From assembly GCA_001584585.1 (NCBI GenBank), contig LSYV01000007.1, forward strand, positions 1,786,258 through 1,850,257: a stretch of DNA of 64,000 nucleotides, in the 5' to 3' direction. The notes beneath the pieces are model-generated. The model was not told the origin of the DNA. It was given only the letters and a program-made list of their open reading frames with translations, and did not search any database. The DNA is from Gonium pectorale. Taxonomy: Eukaryota; Chlorophyta; Chlorophyceae; Chlamydomonadales; Volvocaceae. Below, in pieces: positions 33,224-45,843 of this stretch. The first letter of the stretch is position 1, and each line of letters starts with the position of its first letter. Position numbers and translations under genes: made by a program.

Positions 33224-36200
33224 TCATTTCCCCTTCTTGGCCTTCTTGGCCGGAGGCGATGCGCCCGCCTTCTCCGCCTTCTCCTCCCCACCCTTGCCCT
33301 TGCCCTTTTCCCCGCTCTTGGGCTGCTCCTTCTCCGCCTTCTCCTCGTCCGCCTTCTTGCCCTTTTCCGCGCTCTTGCCCTTCTCCGCGCTCTTGGCCTT
33401 CTCCTCCTTAGCGCCCTTCTCCTTACCGGCCGGCGTCCCCGCCTTGCCGGCCTTCTTGCCCTTGGCGCCCTCACCCTCTGGCTTGTCGGCCTCTTTCTTG
33501 GGGGCTGGGATGGTGACCACGAAGCCGAACTCGTGGAGCACCTGGGCGAAGCGCAGCCGCTCCTCGAGGGAACCGCCTGGCACCGGGAGGTCCTTGACAG
33601 CCAGTGGCCGCTCGGCCGTGGCAGCCAGCAGCTCGGCGAGCACGGGCGCGTAAGCTGCGGGGAAGATGGGGCCCTGCGCGGATGGGAGCGGCAAGTGACA
33701 AGGAGAAGAGGACAGGAGCCGTAGGAAAGGGGGAGATCCAGGCAGGGTCAGCAAGGTTGCAGGATGTCCTGGTGGGTCGAAATAGGTTGGCGAGGCATGG
33801 CACACGACAGCGGGCCGAGACCGGGGTCGGAGGGCGCTCAAGCTTGACTGAGTTCTTTGCGGCGGGGGGGGGCGCACTCGTGTAGTGGACGTCGGGGCGG
33901 AAAGCCGCCGACCGGAGGGCGATGCCCAGCAGCCAAGGACAGCGACTTTGGCAGTGTTGTGCCATCAAAAAAGGGACGCGCGTATTTCTGCAGCCCAGTG
34001 GCACCCCCGCACCTGCAGCTCCTTCTCCTCCTCCTCTTCCTCCTCGCCATCGTCGCTCTCCTCTCCCTCGCCCTCATCGCCCGACTCGCCCTCGCCCTCC
34101 TCGTCCTCGCCGTCGGTCTCCATCTTGTCCTCCTCTCCCTCTCCCTCGCCCTCCGCCTCCTTCTTGGCCTTGGCCTCGGCCTCCGCAGCCTCCTCGTCCT
34201 CGTCCGCCTTATTCCGCTTCCGGCGGCCCTTCTTGGCGCTCGGCACCTGTCAGATGATACCCAACCAGCCAAGGGGCCGAAAAAACATCTATGTTCAGGT
34301 CTGTGCCTTACGTCTTCGCCGAACCACTGTCCGACGGCACCCTAATGTGGCACCTCGTGCCCCGGGACTTCGCTGAAAATGGCCCCACTCGCACCTTCTC
34401 TTCCTCCTTCTCGCCCTCGCCGGCCTCCTCGCCCTCGTCCTCCTCGTCATCCTCGTCCTCGTCATCCTCGTCCTCGTCATCCTCGCCCTCCCCGCCCTCG
34501 CTGTCCGAGCCGTGGCCGTGGTGGCAGTGCGGCCCGTGCACGTGGCCGTCCTCGTCGTCATCATCCTCGTAGTCGCTGTCGTCCTCCTCACCGCCAGAGA
34601 TCATGTGCGTGAAACGGCTGTTGTTGACGCAGGTGACCAGCTTGACGTACGCCTGGACGATGGCAGTTTGAGGGCGCAGGGTGGAGAAAGAGATGCTTTG
34701 AGAGCGGGTTGAGGACGCGCTGGCAACGTGCGGCTGTGTCCTGCACGGCGAGGTGTGTAGCGGTACTGTGGGAAGCGGCTGACCAGATTGTGAGAGCCTC
34801 AACGAGAGATAATTGGAGTTTGGGATGTAACTTTTTGTCAAGGACGGGGATGGGAGAGGGGCCCATGGCGCAAGGCCATGTCAAATGAGGGTCGTGGAAG
34901 ATGGCATGAGCAGAAAAGAGCAACCGCGGTGGCGAGACAGACACCGGGCAGAAGGGCGTGTGTGCGGCGCATCCCTGGCACGGCGCCGCCGAAGAGAGTT
35001 CCCTACAGCTATGCAGGATCCGCCGCCCCGGAATGGAGGCATTGGGTCCTTCCTGTGCGTTTCCTCCAATAACTCATCCCCCGATCGCTCCGTGCGTTTC
35101 CTCCTATAACTCATCCCCCGAGCGCCCCGCAACACTCCACAACTGCCTCCCGACTGCGTACCGCGCTCCCACGCTCCCACCCTACTCTTCCGCAGGCCCA
35201 CCTTGTCCTTCTCCTCCTCCTCGTCCTTCTCCTCCTCCTCCTCGCCCTCCTCCTCGTCCTCGCTGACGCCGCCCTCGGGCACTTCGACCGGCACCAGCCG
35301 GAAAAGGTTTTTGCCGCGGACCGCCAGGCTATCCTCCAGAGTGGGTGCGGGACCCTCCTCGGGCAGCTGGCACGGGTGCGGCGGCAGACGGCTGCATGGG
35401 CCGGGCGGGGCCGGGCGGGGTCGGGCGGGACGGGGGGAAGGGGAGGAGAGGGTCAAGGAGGGCACATGAGCGCGGCGATGATGACCGTAGGTGGGTGCGG
35501 GAAACGGAGAATGGGGAAGGAGGGGATAGCAGAGGCACAGAGGCGGGCGGTGCATGAAGGGGACGAGGGTGCGGAGAGAGGGGAGCGCGAGAGGCGTGCT
35601 GAACGAGCCAGTGCCGCAGGGCGCAGGACGGTACGGGGCGCGGTTGTATCGTATCTGGTGCGTTACATGTGCGTGACGGCGTGCTCGGACATGTCATCTC
35701 ATGTAGCTGGTGCATGTACATCCACGACTGCCGCGGCCTCTTCTGCTCGAGTCTGACCCCTACCACTCGGTAAATCGCACCCTCACCAACGGCCACAACC
35801 CAAACCATATCCACGCCCTCACCCCCATACCCAACCATTTGTGCCTTAACCTTGGCCCTTGGCAATGCAGAATCCGACCCAAGCCCCTACCGTAACAACC
35901 CTACTATACCCTAGGCACCTGGACTCTCCCCACAAACGCATACTTGCGCCCACACCCAGCTCACTTGAGTAGGAAGTCCAGGGCGAAGTCGTCGACTGCG
36001 GCGGTCAGCATGTCCGAGGGGGCGGCCTCCAGCTTGCCCGCCAGAGCGCGCAGCCCAGCCGCCAGCTCCTTGGCCGAGGCGGCCGCAGCTGCGGACGAGG
36101 CGGCCGCGTCCGACAGCTCGGCCTGGGGGTGGGTGGTAGTAGCCGTATATCACCGAGGAAGCGATCAGGAGGTGCTTGTCAAACCATCACAAAAGCTGGA

Positions 36201-39200
36201 CGGGCTGGACGGACAAGCCAAAGCCGAACCACTCCACGCGTTAGACCCCACTGGCGGGTCCGGTCTGCACCTACTGCAGGGTTCGGTCCGGAGCGCCATC
36301 TACGGCTGCGTTTGCTGCCCTGACCCGACACTGCCTGCAAGCCCGATCTCCCCTGTTCGCGCCCCCCTCACCTGCAGGCCGGCCTTCCAGATCAGCCCCA
36401 TGGGAACGCCCCGCCGCATCTCCAGCGGCACCGAGCAGGTGGAGTCACCCGAGGCGGCCAGCGCGTGCTGCGTGGGTGAGGCAGACGGGGGTCGGGGGAG
36501 GAAGGGAGGGAAGCGGGTACAGGCCGCAGGTGCGGCCGAGGCATCGCCGCAGGCATCGCATGACAGCCACGAAGCCAGGGGGACTGACTCGGGTTCCCGC
36601 CACCCACACGCACCGTCCCACAATACGTATTTCCTGCTCCGTGCTCGCTTCCCCCACATTGAGCACCGCCTCCTCCCTTCCCAGCGTTGTGGGCCCGCCT
36701 TGCACACCACATACGCCCCAACGTCTCCCAACAGCAGCGTCCCCAGACACGCTCTGAATATGCCCACCTTGAGAACCGCCTCCGTAAGGTTGCCCCAGCT
36801 CCAGTGCTGGTAGGTGGAGATGGTGAGGTGGCACGAGCCGGTGTCCTAAAGGCGGATGGGTCGAGAGCAGAGGAGAGCGCAGTTAGTGGGCCATTCCGGG
36901 GAATCACACATCTGATGCTTCACGCCCATGCCACAGCGCCAAGGCTGCGCGACCACCCCCTTGTCTTTCTGACACGCTTGCCATTTTGCTTCACGCGCTT
37001 GCTCCGTACCATCACACAAGCACGCACGCGTACTCGTGACCATTGCTCCCTCTCTCCCCTCCCCTCCCCCGCCCCCCGCACCTGCGCCACGGCCTGGTGC
37101 GCCACCCCGCGGGGGATGTAGAGCACGTCACCAGGGGACATGGTCACCTCGAGGATGGGCTCGCCCAGCTTGTCCTGGGGGGCCGTACGATGGGACATGG
37201 AGCACCGTGATCGCAATGCGCGCCCAAAGACCAACCCAAAGACCAACCGGTGGCGGTCACCGGGGGCCGAGGAGGGGTTGTGCGCTCCAGCTCTTTTCTC
37301 AGGGCATGCAACGGCCACCCGAGCACGCACGCGCGCACAAGCCGTACGGCACATACGCATCCCCGGCGCCCACCTGCGGGATGTCTCCGGACACCTTGCT
37401 GGGCAGCTCGAAGCCGTCGAGCGGCTTGTACAACTTCCACTTCTTGGTGCCTGGGGAACGGGAGAAGGGGGAGCATTGAGTTAGAAGGCGCTTGGGGGCG
37501 GCGTCACGAAGGGGGAGCGTCACGAAAGGCGGCGCCCATAAGCAGAGTTCGCATTGCCTGGTGAGCCCCACCCGTTGTCATTGACACATCTCTCCCATCG
37601 CGCCCGCCCCATTCCCTCACCCGCCCTCCTTTCCGTGGCAACATCGTTATGCCAGGGGTCTCGGCAGCACTTCCATGAGAGAATGCCACATCCAAACCCG
37701 GACCCATCAGAAAGCCGAGAAACTATCCCGGCACCTGAAGGGCACTTGCACCAACAGACGCCGCAGGTGTCGTAGACTGCACGCACCCATCCCTGTCTAC
37801 GGCCTTCTTCATTGGCCTGGCCCACTTGACTGCCCATAAAACCAATCCCTTTTGGACCCAACCGCGGCCTACCAAATGCGCGACTTCCTCGTTGAGGAGA
37901 GCAAGCTCCCCTTCCGTCTGCAGATTCTTTGAAAGCCGCCACATCCACCAAACCCTTCCCCACTGCTCGAACCCACCCGCAGTTTGGCAGACAAACAGCT
38001 CCACGTCGTCGTGGTGGGGCGCCAGGCCCTGTCCGTTGGCGGGCGTGATGTAGGCGTTGCAGCCCACCAGACACCCGGCCGCCGCCTCCAGCGCCGCCAC
38101 CAGCCGCCAGATGCCGTTGATGAAGCGCTGCGGCTGGTGCAGCTGCAGCGTGGCGCCGGCATCCTCGTGCAGTGAGCGCAGCGTGTCGCTGTCCGCGAAC
38201 TGCGGCGGGCGGGCAGCGCGGCGAGGCGGGAGAGGTTAGCTGAAGCTCCATCAGCAGGTGACGGCGAGCGGCGGATACCAAGCAGGCGCGCAAGCAACGA
38301 TGCCACCCGCTGCTGTACACACCGAGGAGCGAGGACGTATCACCGCTCCACGGCGCCTCATCCAATTCCCCAACGGCCGGACCAGTACAGCCAACTCCCA
38401 AATCATCCAAGATGGTTATAAGCCTCAACGGCCGGCCAGCCCGCACCCTTATCCACCACGCACTGCACAACCCCTACGCCTCCCTCCCTCCGGCGGTCCC
38501 CAGCCCGCCTCCCCACTCACGTCTCCCTCAATGGTCTCTCGCTTGCCGTCGATGTAGCGGACCGCCACCACATCCCTACCGAACATGAGGGGCCCCACCT
38601 CCCGGCACATGGCATCGTCCACGTCTGGCCAGGAGGCATTGAGAAGGGGGAGGGCGAGGGGCGGGCAAGTCAGTTGACGGATGATCACATGTGGCGCGAT
38701 GGCTACGATGCTATCTTTGCAAGGCGGCATTAGAACAGCTAGTGAGCTGCTCAGCCTCATCTGGCCAGGTGGTACACACCGTCTCCGCCAACATGCTCAT
38801 GCGCTCACCGTCCTCCAATGTCAGCGCATCGCCCTTGGCCCCCGGGTCCTGGTCGAAAAGGATCATCGTGCCCGCCTCCAGAGCGTCCGAGAGGCGCGCC
38901 AGCCCGTCGAAATCAAACAGGCCGTCGAAGAACTTCTTGCGCTCCTCGTTGGCAGGCACATGCAAGGGCGCCTTCTCCCAGTTCTTCGCCATGAACGTCG
39001 ACACTTCCTACGGGGAGCCCGGCACACGGGTAAGGGGTGCGCTCGCCACGTGTCTGGCGTGGGCATTGGTGGTTGCAAGGTGGGGAGGGGGTCGCGTGTC
39101 CAGAATGGCGGGAATACCCTTTTCCACCCAGGTCGCGGTCCTTCCGACAATAGCCAGTCGTAATGAAGTCGCGGCTTCCTTTGGATCACGCGGCAGCGAT

Positions 39201-39529
39201 TCCTTACAGAGCCCGGTCAGATTGTCGGCACAACGGCACATTGCCGGTATGGAGATTCGCTGGTTCGCCGTCGGGCGCTCTGTGATACAGGATGACGTGT
39301 GGATCCCCCTGCCACCTCTTCTGTGTCGGAAGCCCGCCGGTTCGCCCGGGCACATTTTGAGCGGGCCGCCCACCTGGGGAGCGATCAGGAACTGCAGCGG
39401 GTCCTTGTCGATAGGCCCCGGAGCGTAAGGGTCCTGCTCCTGCTCCTCCTCCTCCTGCTGCTCCTCCTCAGCCGCCTCAACCTCCTTGGCGGGAGCAGCC
39501 TCCTCAGCACTTAACTTTCGCTTCGTCAT
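33224..39529 (-). CDS. NO66: NO66/RIOX1-type JmjC ribosomal oxygenase (~782 aa)
   Basis: Exons: 39529-39374, 39007-38776 (end uncertain), 38624-38521, 38199-37977, 37450-37374, 37174-37082, 36845-36768, 36467-36372, 36122-35965, 35391-35202, 34652-34395, 34246-34013, 33673-33224. A JmjC 2-oxoglutarate/Fe(II) core is clear: RYIDGKRET, NAYITPANGQGLAPHHDDVE, a KKWKLYKP strand, GEPILEVTMSPGDVLYIPRG and VAHQA. Metal ligands are predicted as H226, D228 and H290. Family members hydroxylate a ribosomal-protein histidine and have been reported as H3K4/K36 demethylases, acting in nucleolus and nucleus. The C-terminal winged-helix part (FPAAYAPVLAELL ... LRFAQVLHEFGFVVT) is present but interrupted by long Asp/Glu tracts from exons 10-12 and followed by a Lys-rich tail. 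Phase requires exon 2 to end at an unusual GTACCA donor, or a small error there. Confidence 0.88.
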
Positions 39530-40369
39530 ATTTGCAGTTTCTGGTACTGAGTGGAGGCAATGCACGATGGCGGAAAGTGGCATACAATTTTGAGCTGCCC
39601 GCTTTCGCGTCTCGGTCTCGGAGCCGACGGGCGCCATGGTACCAGCGCTATCATGCATATCAACCTAAGGCAAACAATTCATTGTCACCATCAAGCGCCT
39701 AAAGAATACAGTATAGTGCGTCCTGGCCCACCAAACCCTTCCGCGCTTTTTCTCCTGCTTGCGAGCGCAGCCCCGCGGCCGGGTTGCCCACGGGAATGCC
39801 GCAGCCACGCCGCTCACCACGCTGACCGCGCCTGCCCCTGGGTGCAGAAGCACCTGCCTGCGCGGCAGAAGCTTCAACACGCATCATGACTACCGCAAGT
39901 TTTGACAGGTGTATGCGCATTGCGTCCCCTGTGCCGTCCTGCGTTTACCGTACACTTTGCGTACATCCTGCATGCATGGGCAGCACTGGAGGAAGTGCCG
40001 CGCACCAATACCATACAGCGTCCACGGGGGATGCTATGCCGGGGGATGCAGCATACGCTGGAGCATCGTCCACCCATCACCATCTCATTCCGGGGTCCGG
40101 GCCCTCTCCGCACGGGCGCTCGGAGGTACGCCTATCTTTCTTTCAGCAACTACACCTCACCATCCCAGGCCCGCTCATGTCCGCCTCCTTGCCCCTCCGC
40201 GCCCCGCGCAGACGCTTCGCCAACCTTCCCCGCACCGAACCCGCGCCGGCAGCGCACACCCAAATCCGGCCTCCGCAGCACTCCCCGTGCCCTGCTGCCT
40301 GCTGCAGGCGTCCCGAACCTCTCCTCAGTCGCTCCTCTGACAGCCGCTGACAGCCTCGCTTGCCCCACC
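39530..40369 (-). promoter_or_regulatory. Spacer between the disordered-protein stop and NO66 start
   Basis: Holds the 3' UTR of the upstream minus-strand gene and the NO66 promoter/5' UTR. No coding exon found and no exact minus-strand TGTAA seen, so the 3' end of the upstream gene is not placed. Confidence 0.4.
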
Positions 40370-43300
40370 TCAGCCGCGGCACCGCCCCCCGGCTGCCAGC
40401 GGCCCGCCCCTCAGCTGCGCCACCGCCGCCAGCATGTCCTCCACGCTGCCCAGCGACGACGCCGTGGGGCCCGACATGGGGCCCGACACGTGCGCCGCCC
40501 CCGTCCCGGAGGCCGACGCCGGGCCGCCCGGTGTGGACGCCGCATCCGCGTCGGCGCCGCCGCGGCCGCGCGTCGCCACCGGCGTGACGTCAAAGTAGCC
40601 CTCGTCCTGCCCATCCTCGTTACCGTACACGTGGTCGTCGTATTCATCGGCTGCGGCGTGGCGGCGGCCCCCGCCGGCGGTGGGGCCGCCGGCGGGCGGG
40701 CTGCCCGCCACGGCCGCGGCGGTGTTGATGGGCAGCGTGGCGGCGGCGGTGCTGTACGCGCTCGCGTGGATTGCGTTGGCGGCGCTGCTGGCGGCGGCGG
40801 CTGCCGTCAGCTGCCGGATGGCGGATGAATAGAGCTGCCGCTCGCCCTGGCTCATGCCGCCGGCCATCGCCGCCATCGCCGCCGCGGCGGCGCCGGCTGG
40901 GGCCTGGGAGTCTGCGTGCCGTGACACCGCTGCCCCGCTGTGGTACTGGTTGTGGTACTGCGTCCGATGCGGGCGCTGCTGCTGGCGCTGCTGCGCGTGC
41001 GGCGGCTGGGAAGACGGGTGAGCCGCGGGTCCGCGCCGGATGTCCAGGCTGTTCCGCGTGTAGTCCAGGCAGCGGGAGATGAAGGCCGACTCGAGGGAGG
41101 ACGCGGACGACTCGCCCTCCCCCTCCCCCTCAGCCTCACCGTCAGGCACCTCCTCTCCGGGCCCCCGCGGAGTCGCCCCAGAGTGGCGGCTGTGCGTCCG
41201 GTGACCGCCTTGTGGCGGCGCCCGACTGCCGGCGGCGGCCTGCCTGCCATAGCCGGCAGCGGCGCCGGTGTAGTCATCTTCTGGCGGCTGCACGTGTCGC
41301 GCCAGGGACGCGACGGAGCGATACATCTCGGAGGACGAAGAGCTATCGGCCGAGCCGTCGTCATCTTGATGGCCGATGCCGTACCGGTGTGCTTGATGCC
41401 GTACCGTGTATGGAATCACACCCGGCGTGCCGACGCTGCCTGCAAACTCGTCGTACAGCTGGCGGCGCGGCAATGAGGAGGCATCCGCCTGGACAAAGGC
41501 GCGCCGCGCGGCGGCTGCCGCGGCCGACGGCTGAATGTGTGGCGGCGGCGGGAGCCTCGACTGCGCCTCCGCCGCTGCCAGGGTCGCATGCGTCAGGCGA
41601 AGCGGCGGCACGGGTGGTCGTGCGCCGGCGGCGGCCTGCCTAGCGGGCTCGCCGCACTGTTGGCGAAAGCAGCCGCCGTCGTTGGCGCTGGACGATTGGA
41701 CAGGCGAGCTATCCTCCGTGATCGGCGCAAGGCCCGCGGTCACAGCGCCTGGCGGCGGCAGGCCTGTGGGTCCGCCGCCAAGCTGGCCGGCGTAGGGCGA
41801 CATGCCGCCGTGGTGGTGGTGGTGGTGCTGGGAGTAACTGCCGGGCGGCGCCGGAGTCGACGCGTATGCAGCGGAGGAGCGCTGCAGGTGGGCAATGAGT
41901 TTGTGGCGTTATGGACTCGGGAAGCGAACGGGAATGCTAGCTATTGCGAGAAGAAGGCAGAGATGCCAATCGGGACGGACACTACGCGAGGGTAATGCGA
42001 CGGCTGCGAAGGCAGCGCTGCGGCCACGGGCACGCTGACAGAGTGTTGGCCGTGAGAGTGGAAGGGCATCTAAGACGCTATCGAGGAGCAACACCGCGCG
42101 AGGTCGGACCGACGTACCTTAGGGGCAGGGCGGCCCGGCTTATTAGGGTGCAGGGAGGCGCTGTGCTGCTCCCGGTGGGGGACCGGCGGCCTGCCACTGC
42201 TGCTGTAGGCGCCCGCGAAGCCTGACGAGGCGGGAGGGGCGGAGGGCCGCGCGAGCCCAGTTCAGGTAAGCGACCGTTGCGGTGTGAGCTGCCAGACTAG
42301 CCGCTTTGCATCCCCCAACCCACCCTGATGTTGCGCTACCGACTGCGTTGTGTGCATCAGATGTAAGCCCTGGTCAGACGAGCCTGAAGCCATGCGGCAT
42401 GCCCACGTTTCCCTCACCTTGATGCGTCTGGGCCAGCGCCGCGGAGAGATGCGCAGCAGCGCCGCCGCCGCCGCGACCCTCGCAGGCGAAGCCGGTGCTG
42501 CTGGCAGCGACGCCGGCCAGCCCGCCGACGCCGGCGCCCGGCGGCCCCGTCAGCAGCAGCGGCGCCAGGCCAGGCCCGGGGCCGCCAGCGGCTGCCCGCC
42601 GGGCCTGCGCCTTCTGGAACGCCCGTATGCGCGCCAGCGTGTCCGAGAAGAGGATGGCCTGCAGGGGAGCGGCCTGGCGCCGGGACACGCGCACGCCTGG
42701 GGGAGAGGGGCGGAGGGGGAGGGCGTGGAAGCTGGTTTGAAAGGGACGGGGGAGATGGAAGGATAGAAAAGCGCATGCAGCAAGGCAGGTCTGCTCGCAA
42801 GCCGCAGAGGGCTGAAGCACCAATGCCGTGGCGGTTGGAACTTGACCGCCTACCCAACCGCTGACACTTTCCTAACCTTGATCCACCGTCCCCTTCAGCT
42901 TTCATACATTGAAACCGGCGCCGTCGCAAGACTGCTGTCACACCTCAATCGCCAGGGTCCCATGCTGCTCCATTGCTCCCCGCAACCCCGGCAGGTCCCC
43001 CATGGGCCGCCCACCTGACAGCACCGCCGTCACCTTGCCCCACTCGCCGCGCGCGTAGCCCAGCAGCTCCGCCCGCAGCGCCAGCGCGCCCAGCTCCCAC
43101 AGCAGGCGAGCCCGCTCCGAGGAAAGGCGAACAGCCAGTGCGGACGACGACGAGGCGCCGGCCGGTAGCGGCGGCGGGGCCGTGGGTGACCCGCGGGTCG
43201 GTCCGCCGCCGGGGCCGCCTGGCATCATGTCCAGCAGGGAGTCGACCAGCTTGAGCCTGGGGGATACGTGGCGCCGTGCAAGGGGCATATAACCTCAGGA

Positions 43301-45843
43301 GTGGATGCTTGACTGGGGCAATGGTCATGAGAACAGGTTTACAAGCTGCGGGGATGCCATCTGGGTCAGGAAGTGTACTTGCCCTTACATGCATCTGCAG
43401 TACCTTCCCACTTGCCTGTGTTGGGCTACCAGCAGCCCAGATATCACATCCTCACCTCAGCTCGTGCTTGCTGCGGGCCGCCTCGATGGCCGCGAGCTCC
43501 TCCTCCAGGGAGGCCACCAGCGACAGGACCTCATCGGCAATGGCGTCGCCGCCAGCGCCGCCGCCGCCGCCGCCGCCAACGCGGCCGCCGGCTTCCGACT
43601 CCACGTCTCCGTCCGCAGAGGCCGCCCCTGCACCATGGGGTAGGGGTCGGCGGTCGCGGCGCTGGCGGTGGCGCTGCCCTCCACCAGCAGCGCCGTCTCC
43701 TGCGGCTGCGCCGTAGGGGCTCGTGTCCGGCGCGTACTTTGCGCGGTGTTGGGGGATGGGTGCGCCGGGCGCGGGCGGCGGCCGCTGTGGCCCGCCGCGG
43801 TAGGCTTCGCCGCCCGCCGCCATGGCATCCGTTACCGCCGTCACGGCAGTGGAGGCGAGGGAGGTCACGGAGGCCGTGGCCAGGGGCCGGCGGGGCACCT
43901 CCGACAGGAGAACTTCCGAAAAGGCAATGTCGTTGACGCCGCTCGTGCCAACGTAAACAGGTCCGCCGTACGTGTTGCCGTATTGCTGTGGCGGTGATGG
44001 CTCGTACGCCGATGGGCCGCGCGGCGGCGTCACGAAGTCTTGGGCAGGTGGCGGTGTCTTGACGTCGCGGCCGCCGGCGTCGCGGTGTCCGTACAAATTG
44101 GGGGCAATGACGCCGCGCGGCGACGCGTGGCGCCGGGCCGACAGGGGCGGCTGGCCGAGGGGACTGGTGCGGCTGCCGTTGACGGGGCTGGGAGCTGCGC
44201 CTTCGCCGCCATGACCGGCGCCATGGTCGGTGCTGCCGCCAGCTGTGGCCCTCAGCGGCCGCGCGCGCGCCGCCAGAGCGCCGGGGCTACTTGGTGGCGC
44301 GTACAATGCGCCGCCGTGGGCGGGCCTGCCGCTTGCGCCGCGCGGTGAGCGGCGACCGCCGTCGCCGCCTCCTACGCTGCTGGCTGGGGAGAGACCTGGG
44401 GCGCTGGCGCCGCCGCGCGGCGTCGTCGTTACTCCGGCAGCGCCGCCGCCGCCGCTGGCAACGGCGGCGTTGCTGCCGGAACCGGTCAGTGCGTTGCCGC
44501 CGGAACCGGTGGGCTGCTGCCGCCAGGGCGGGATTCCCAGCTGGGACGGATGGCGGCCGACGGAGCACGACCCAGATCCGCCGTTGGACGCGGGGCCGGT
44601 GGCGGCTGAGGCGGCGGCACCAGCAGCGGCACTGGCGGCAGCCGGAGCGGGGCCGACGGCCGACGGCGTGGCGGCAGTGGCCGCGACGGCAGCGTCTGGC
44701 GGCGGGGAGCGCGGCGCGAGCTGCAGTGCAATCTTGGGCCTCGGGGAGCGCGGGGAGCGCGGGTGCTGGAGCTTGATGCCCTTGAGGGGGAAGGAGGCCC
44801 CTTGGCCGCTAGGGGCCTCCGCCGCCAGGGGTGAGCTTCCGCTTGACTGTGGGGCGGACAAGGGTTGGCGGCGGGATGAGTCAGGGCTTGACTCTATAGG
44901 GATGGCAAGCACAGCCCGGCGACTAAAGAGCAAGGGCACGGCGATGGTCGCGTCGGGTTATATGGATGGGTAATGCGCACCGTTGCAGTGCAGTTGATCT
45001 GGGTCGGGATGGCATGTGAAGGCTGACGGGTTGCACTAGGCATGGGCGAGTTACCTTTCAAGCCGGCCGGGCGGGAAGCGATATGCGCTCCCTGTTCCCC
45101 GACCACCCGACGCCCTGCACCTCTCACGTTTGTCCGCAACATGTCAACCCGTGCCAGCGCGCTTTCCGCCCTTGCATGGCACGGGAGGGCCCGCCGCTGC
45201 CCCACTGCACCCCTAACCCCGCTCACATTTGGTCAGCAGGCGGCGCAAGATGCCTTTCTTCTGGCCCGCTGCCTCCTGCGGAGTGGGTTCGGGCGGGGTG
45301 AGCATGACACAGAGCATGAGAACGCAGCTCAACTGTCCTGTAGGCCAGTGTGCCTGCCCGCTGCAGGCCGGTGCGGCGCGCATGCCTAACAAGTTCATAA
45401 GTTGATACGGAGCACATGCACGGCCAATCGGGCGTCCCCTGCCGGGGTGAGCAAGGCTGCCCAAGGTCATACACGCGGCTGCGCTCGCAGCTAATGCATC
45501 TTTGCACGCGCACTGCACTGCGTTACATCCGTCGTACGTGTGTGTACGCATGCGCGCATGCTCGACTAACCCCGACCCACGCGAGTTCCCTGGATCTTCA
45601 TGCGTCCTAGCTCCTGGCACGTGGCGCGTGCAGAACCTGCCCCACCCCCTGCCCGCCCCACTCCCACTCCGCCCTCGCCTGCAGCTTGCGGGGATCGATA
45701 TTGAGCGACGCCACCGCATCCACGCCCTCGAAAATAGCATATTCTCCGCCACAAGGGCCGTCCAGGTCTCGCGGAGAGCAGGACATCACGGGGTAGGGCT
45801 GCGCGACGGGCTCATGGCTACCGGCGTCGCGTAGCGACGTCAT
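40370..45843 (-). CDS. Large, mostly disordered protein, unknown function (~1295 aa)
   Basis: Exons: 45843-45679, 45275-45227, 45091-45055 (tentative), 44922-43456, 43256-42944, 42658-42418, 42221-42118, 41881-40370. Phases close to 3888 nt. The N-terminus has a non-repetitive, probably folded block (EYAIFEGVDAVASLNIDPRKL, then QKKGILRRLLTK) that I cannot assign. The rest is Gly/Ala/Pro/Ser-rich, broken by a short coiled-coil (SLEEELAAIEAARSKHELR, about 555-573) and a helical segment in exons 5-6 (RARLLWELGALALRAELLGY, then ILFSDTLARIRAFQKAQARR). A six-His run is at about 811-816. It could be a cytoskeletal or scaffold protein. Exon 1 uses a GC donor; an alternative route (43015 donor to 42693 acceptor) is also in phase. 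Confidence 0.65.

Noticed and set aside
43452..44939. Treating the 495-codon minus frame as a single-exon gene starting at 44939
   Set aside because: Upstream exons at 45843, 45275 and 45091 join it in phase and carry non-repetitive sequence, and downstream exons continue the frame, so it is one exon of a larger gene.
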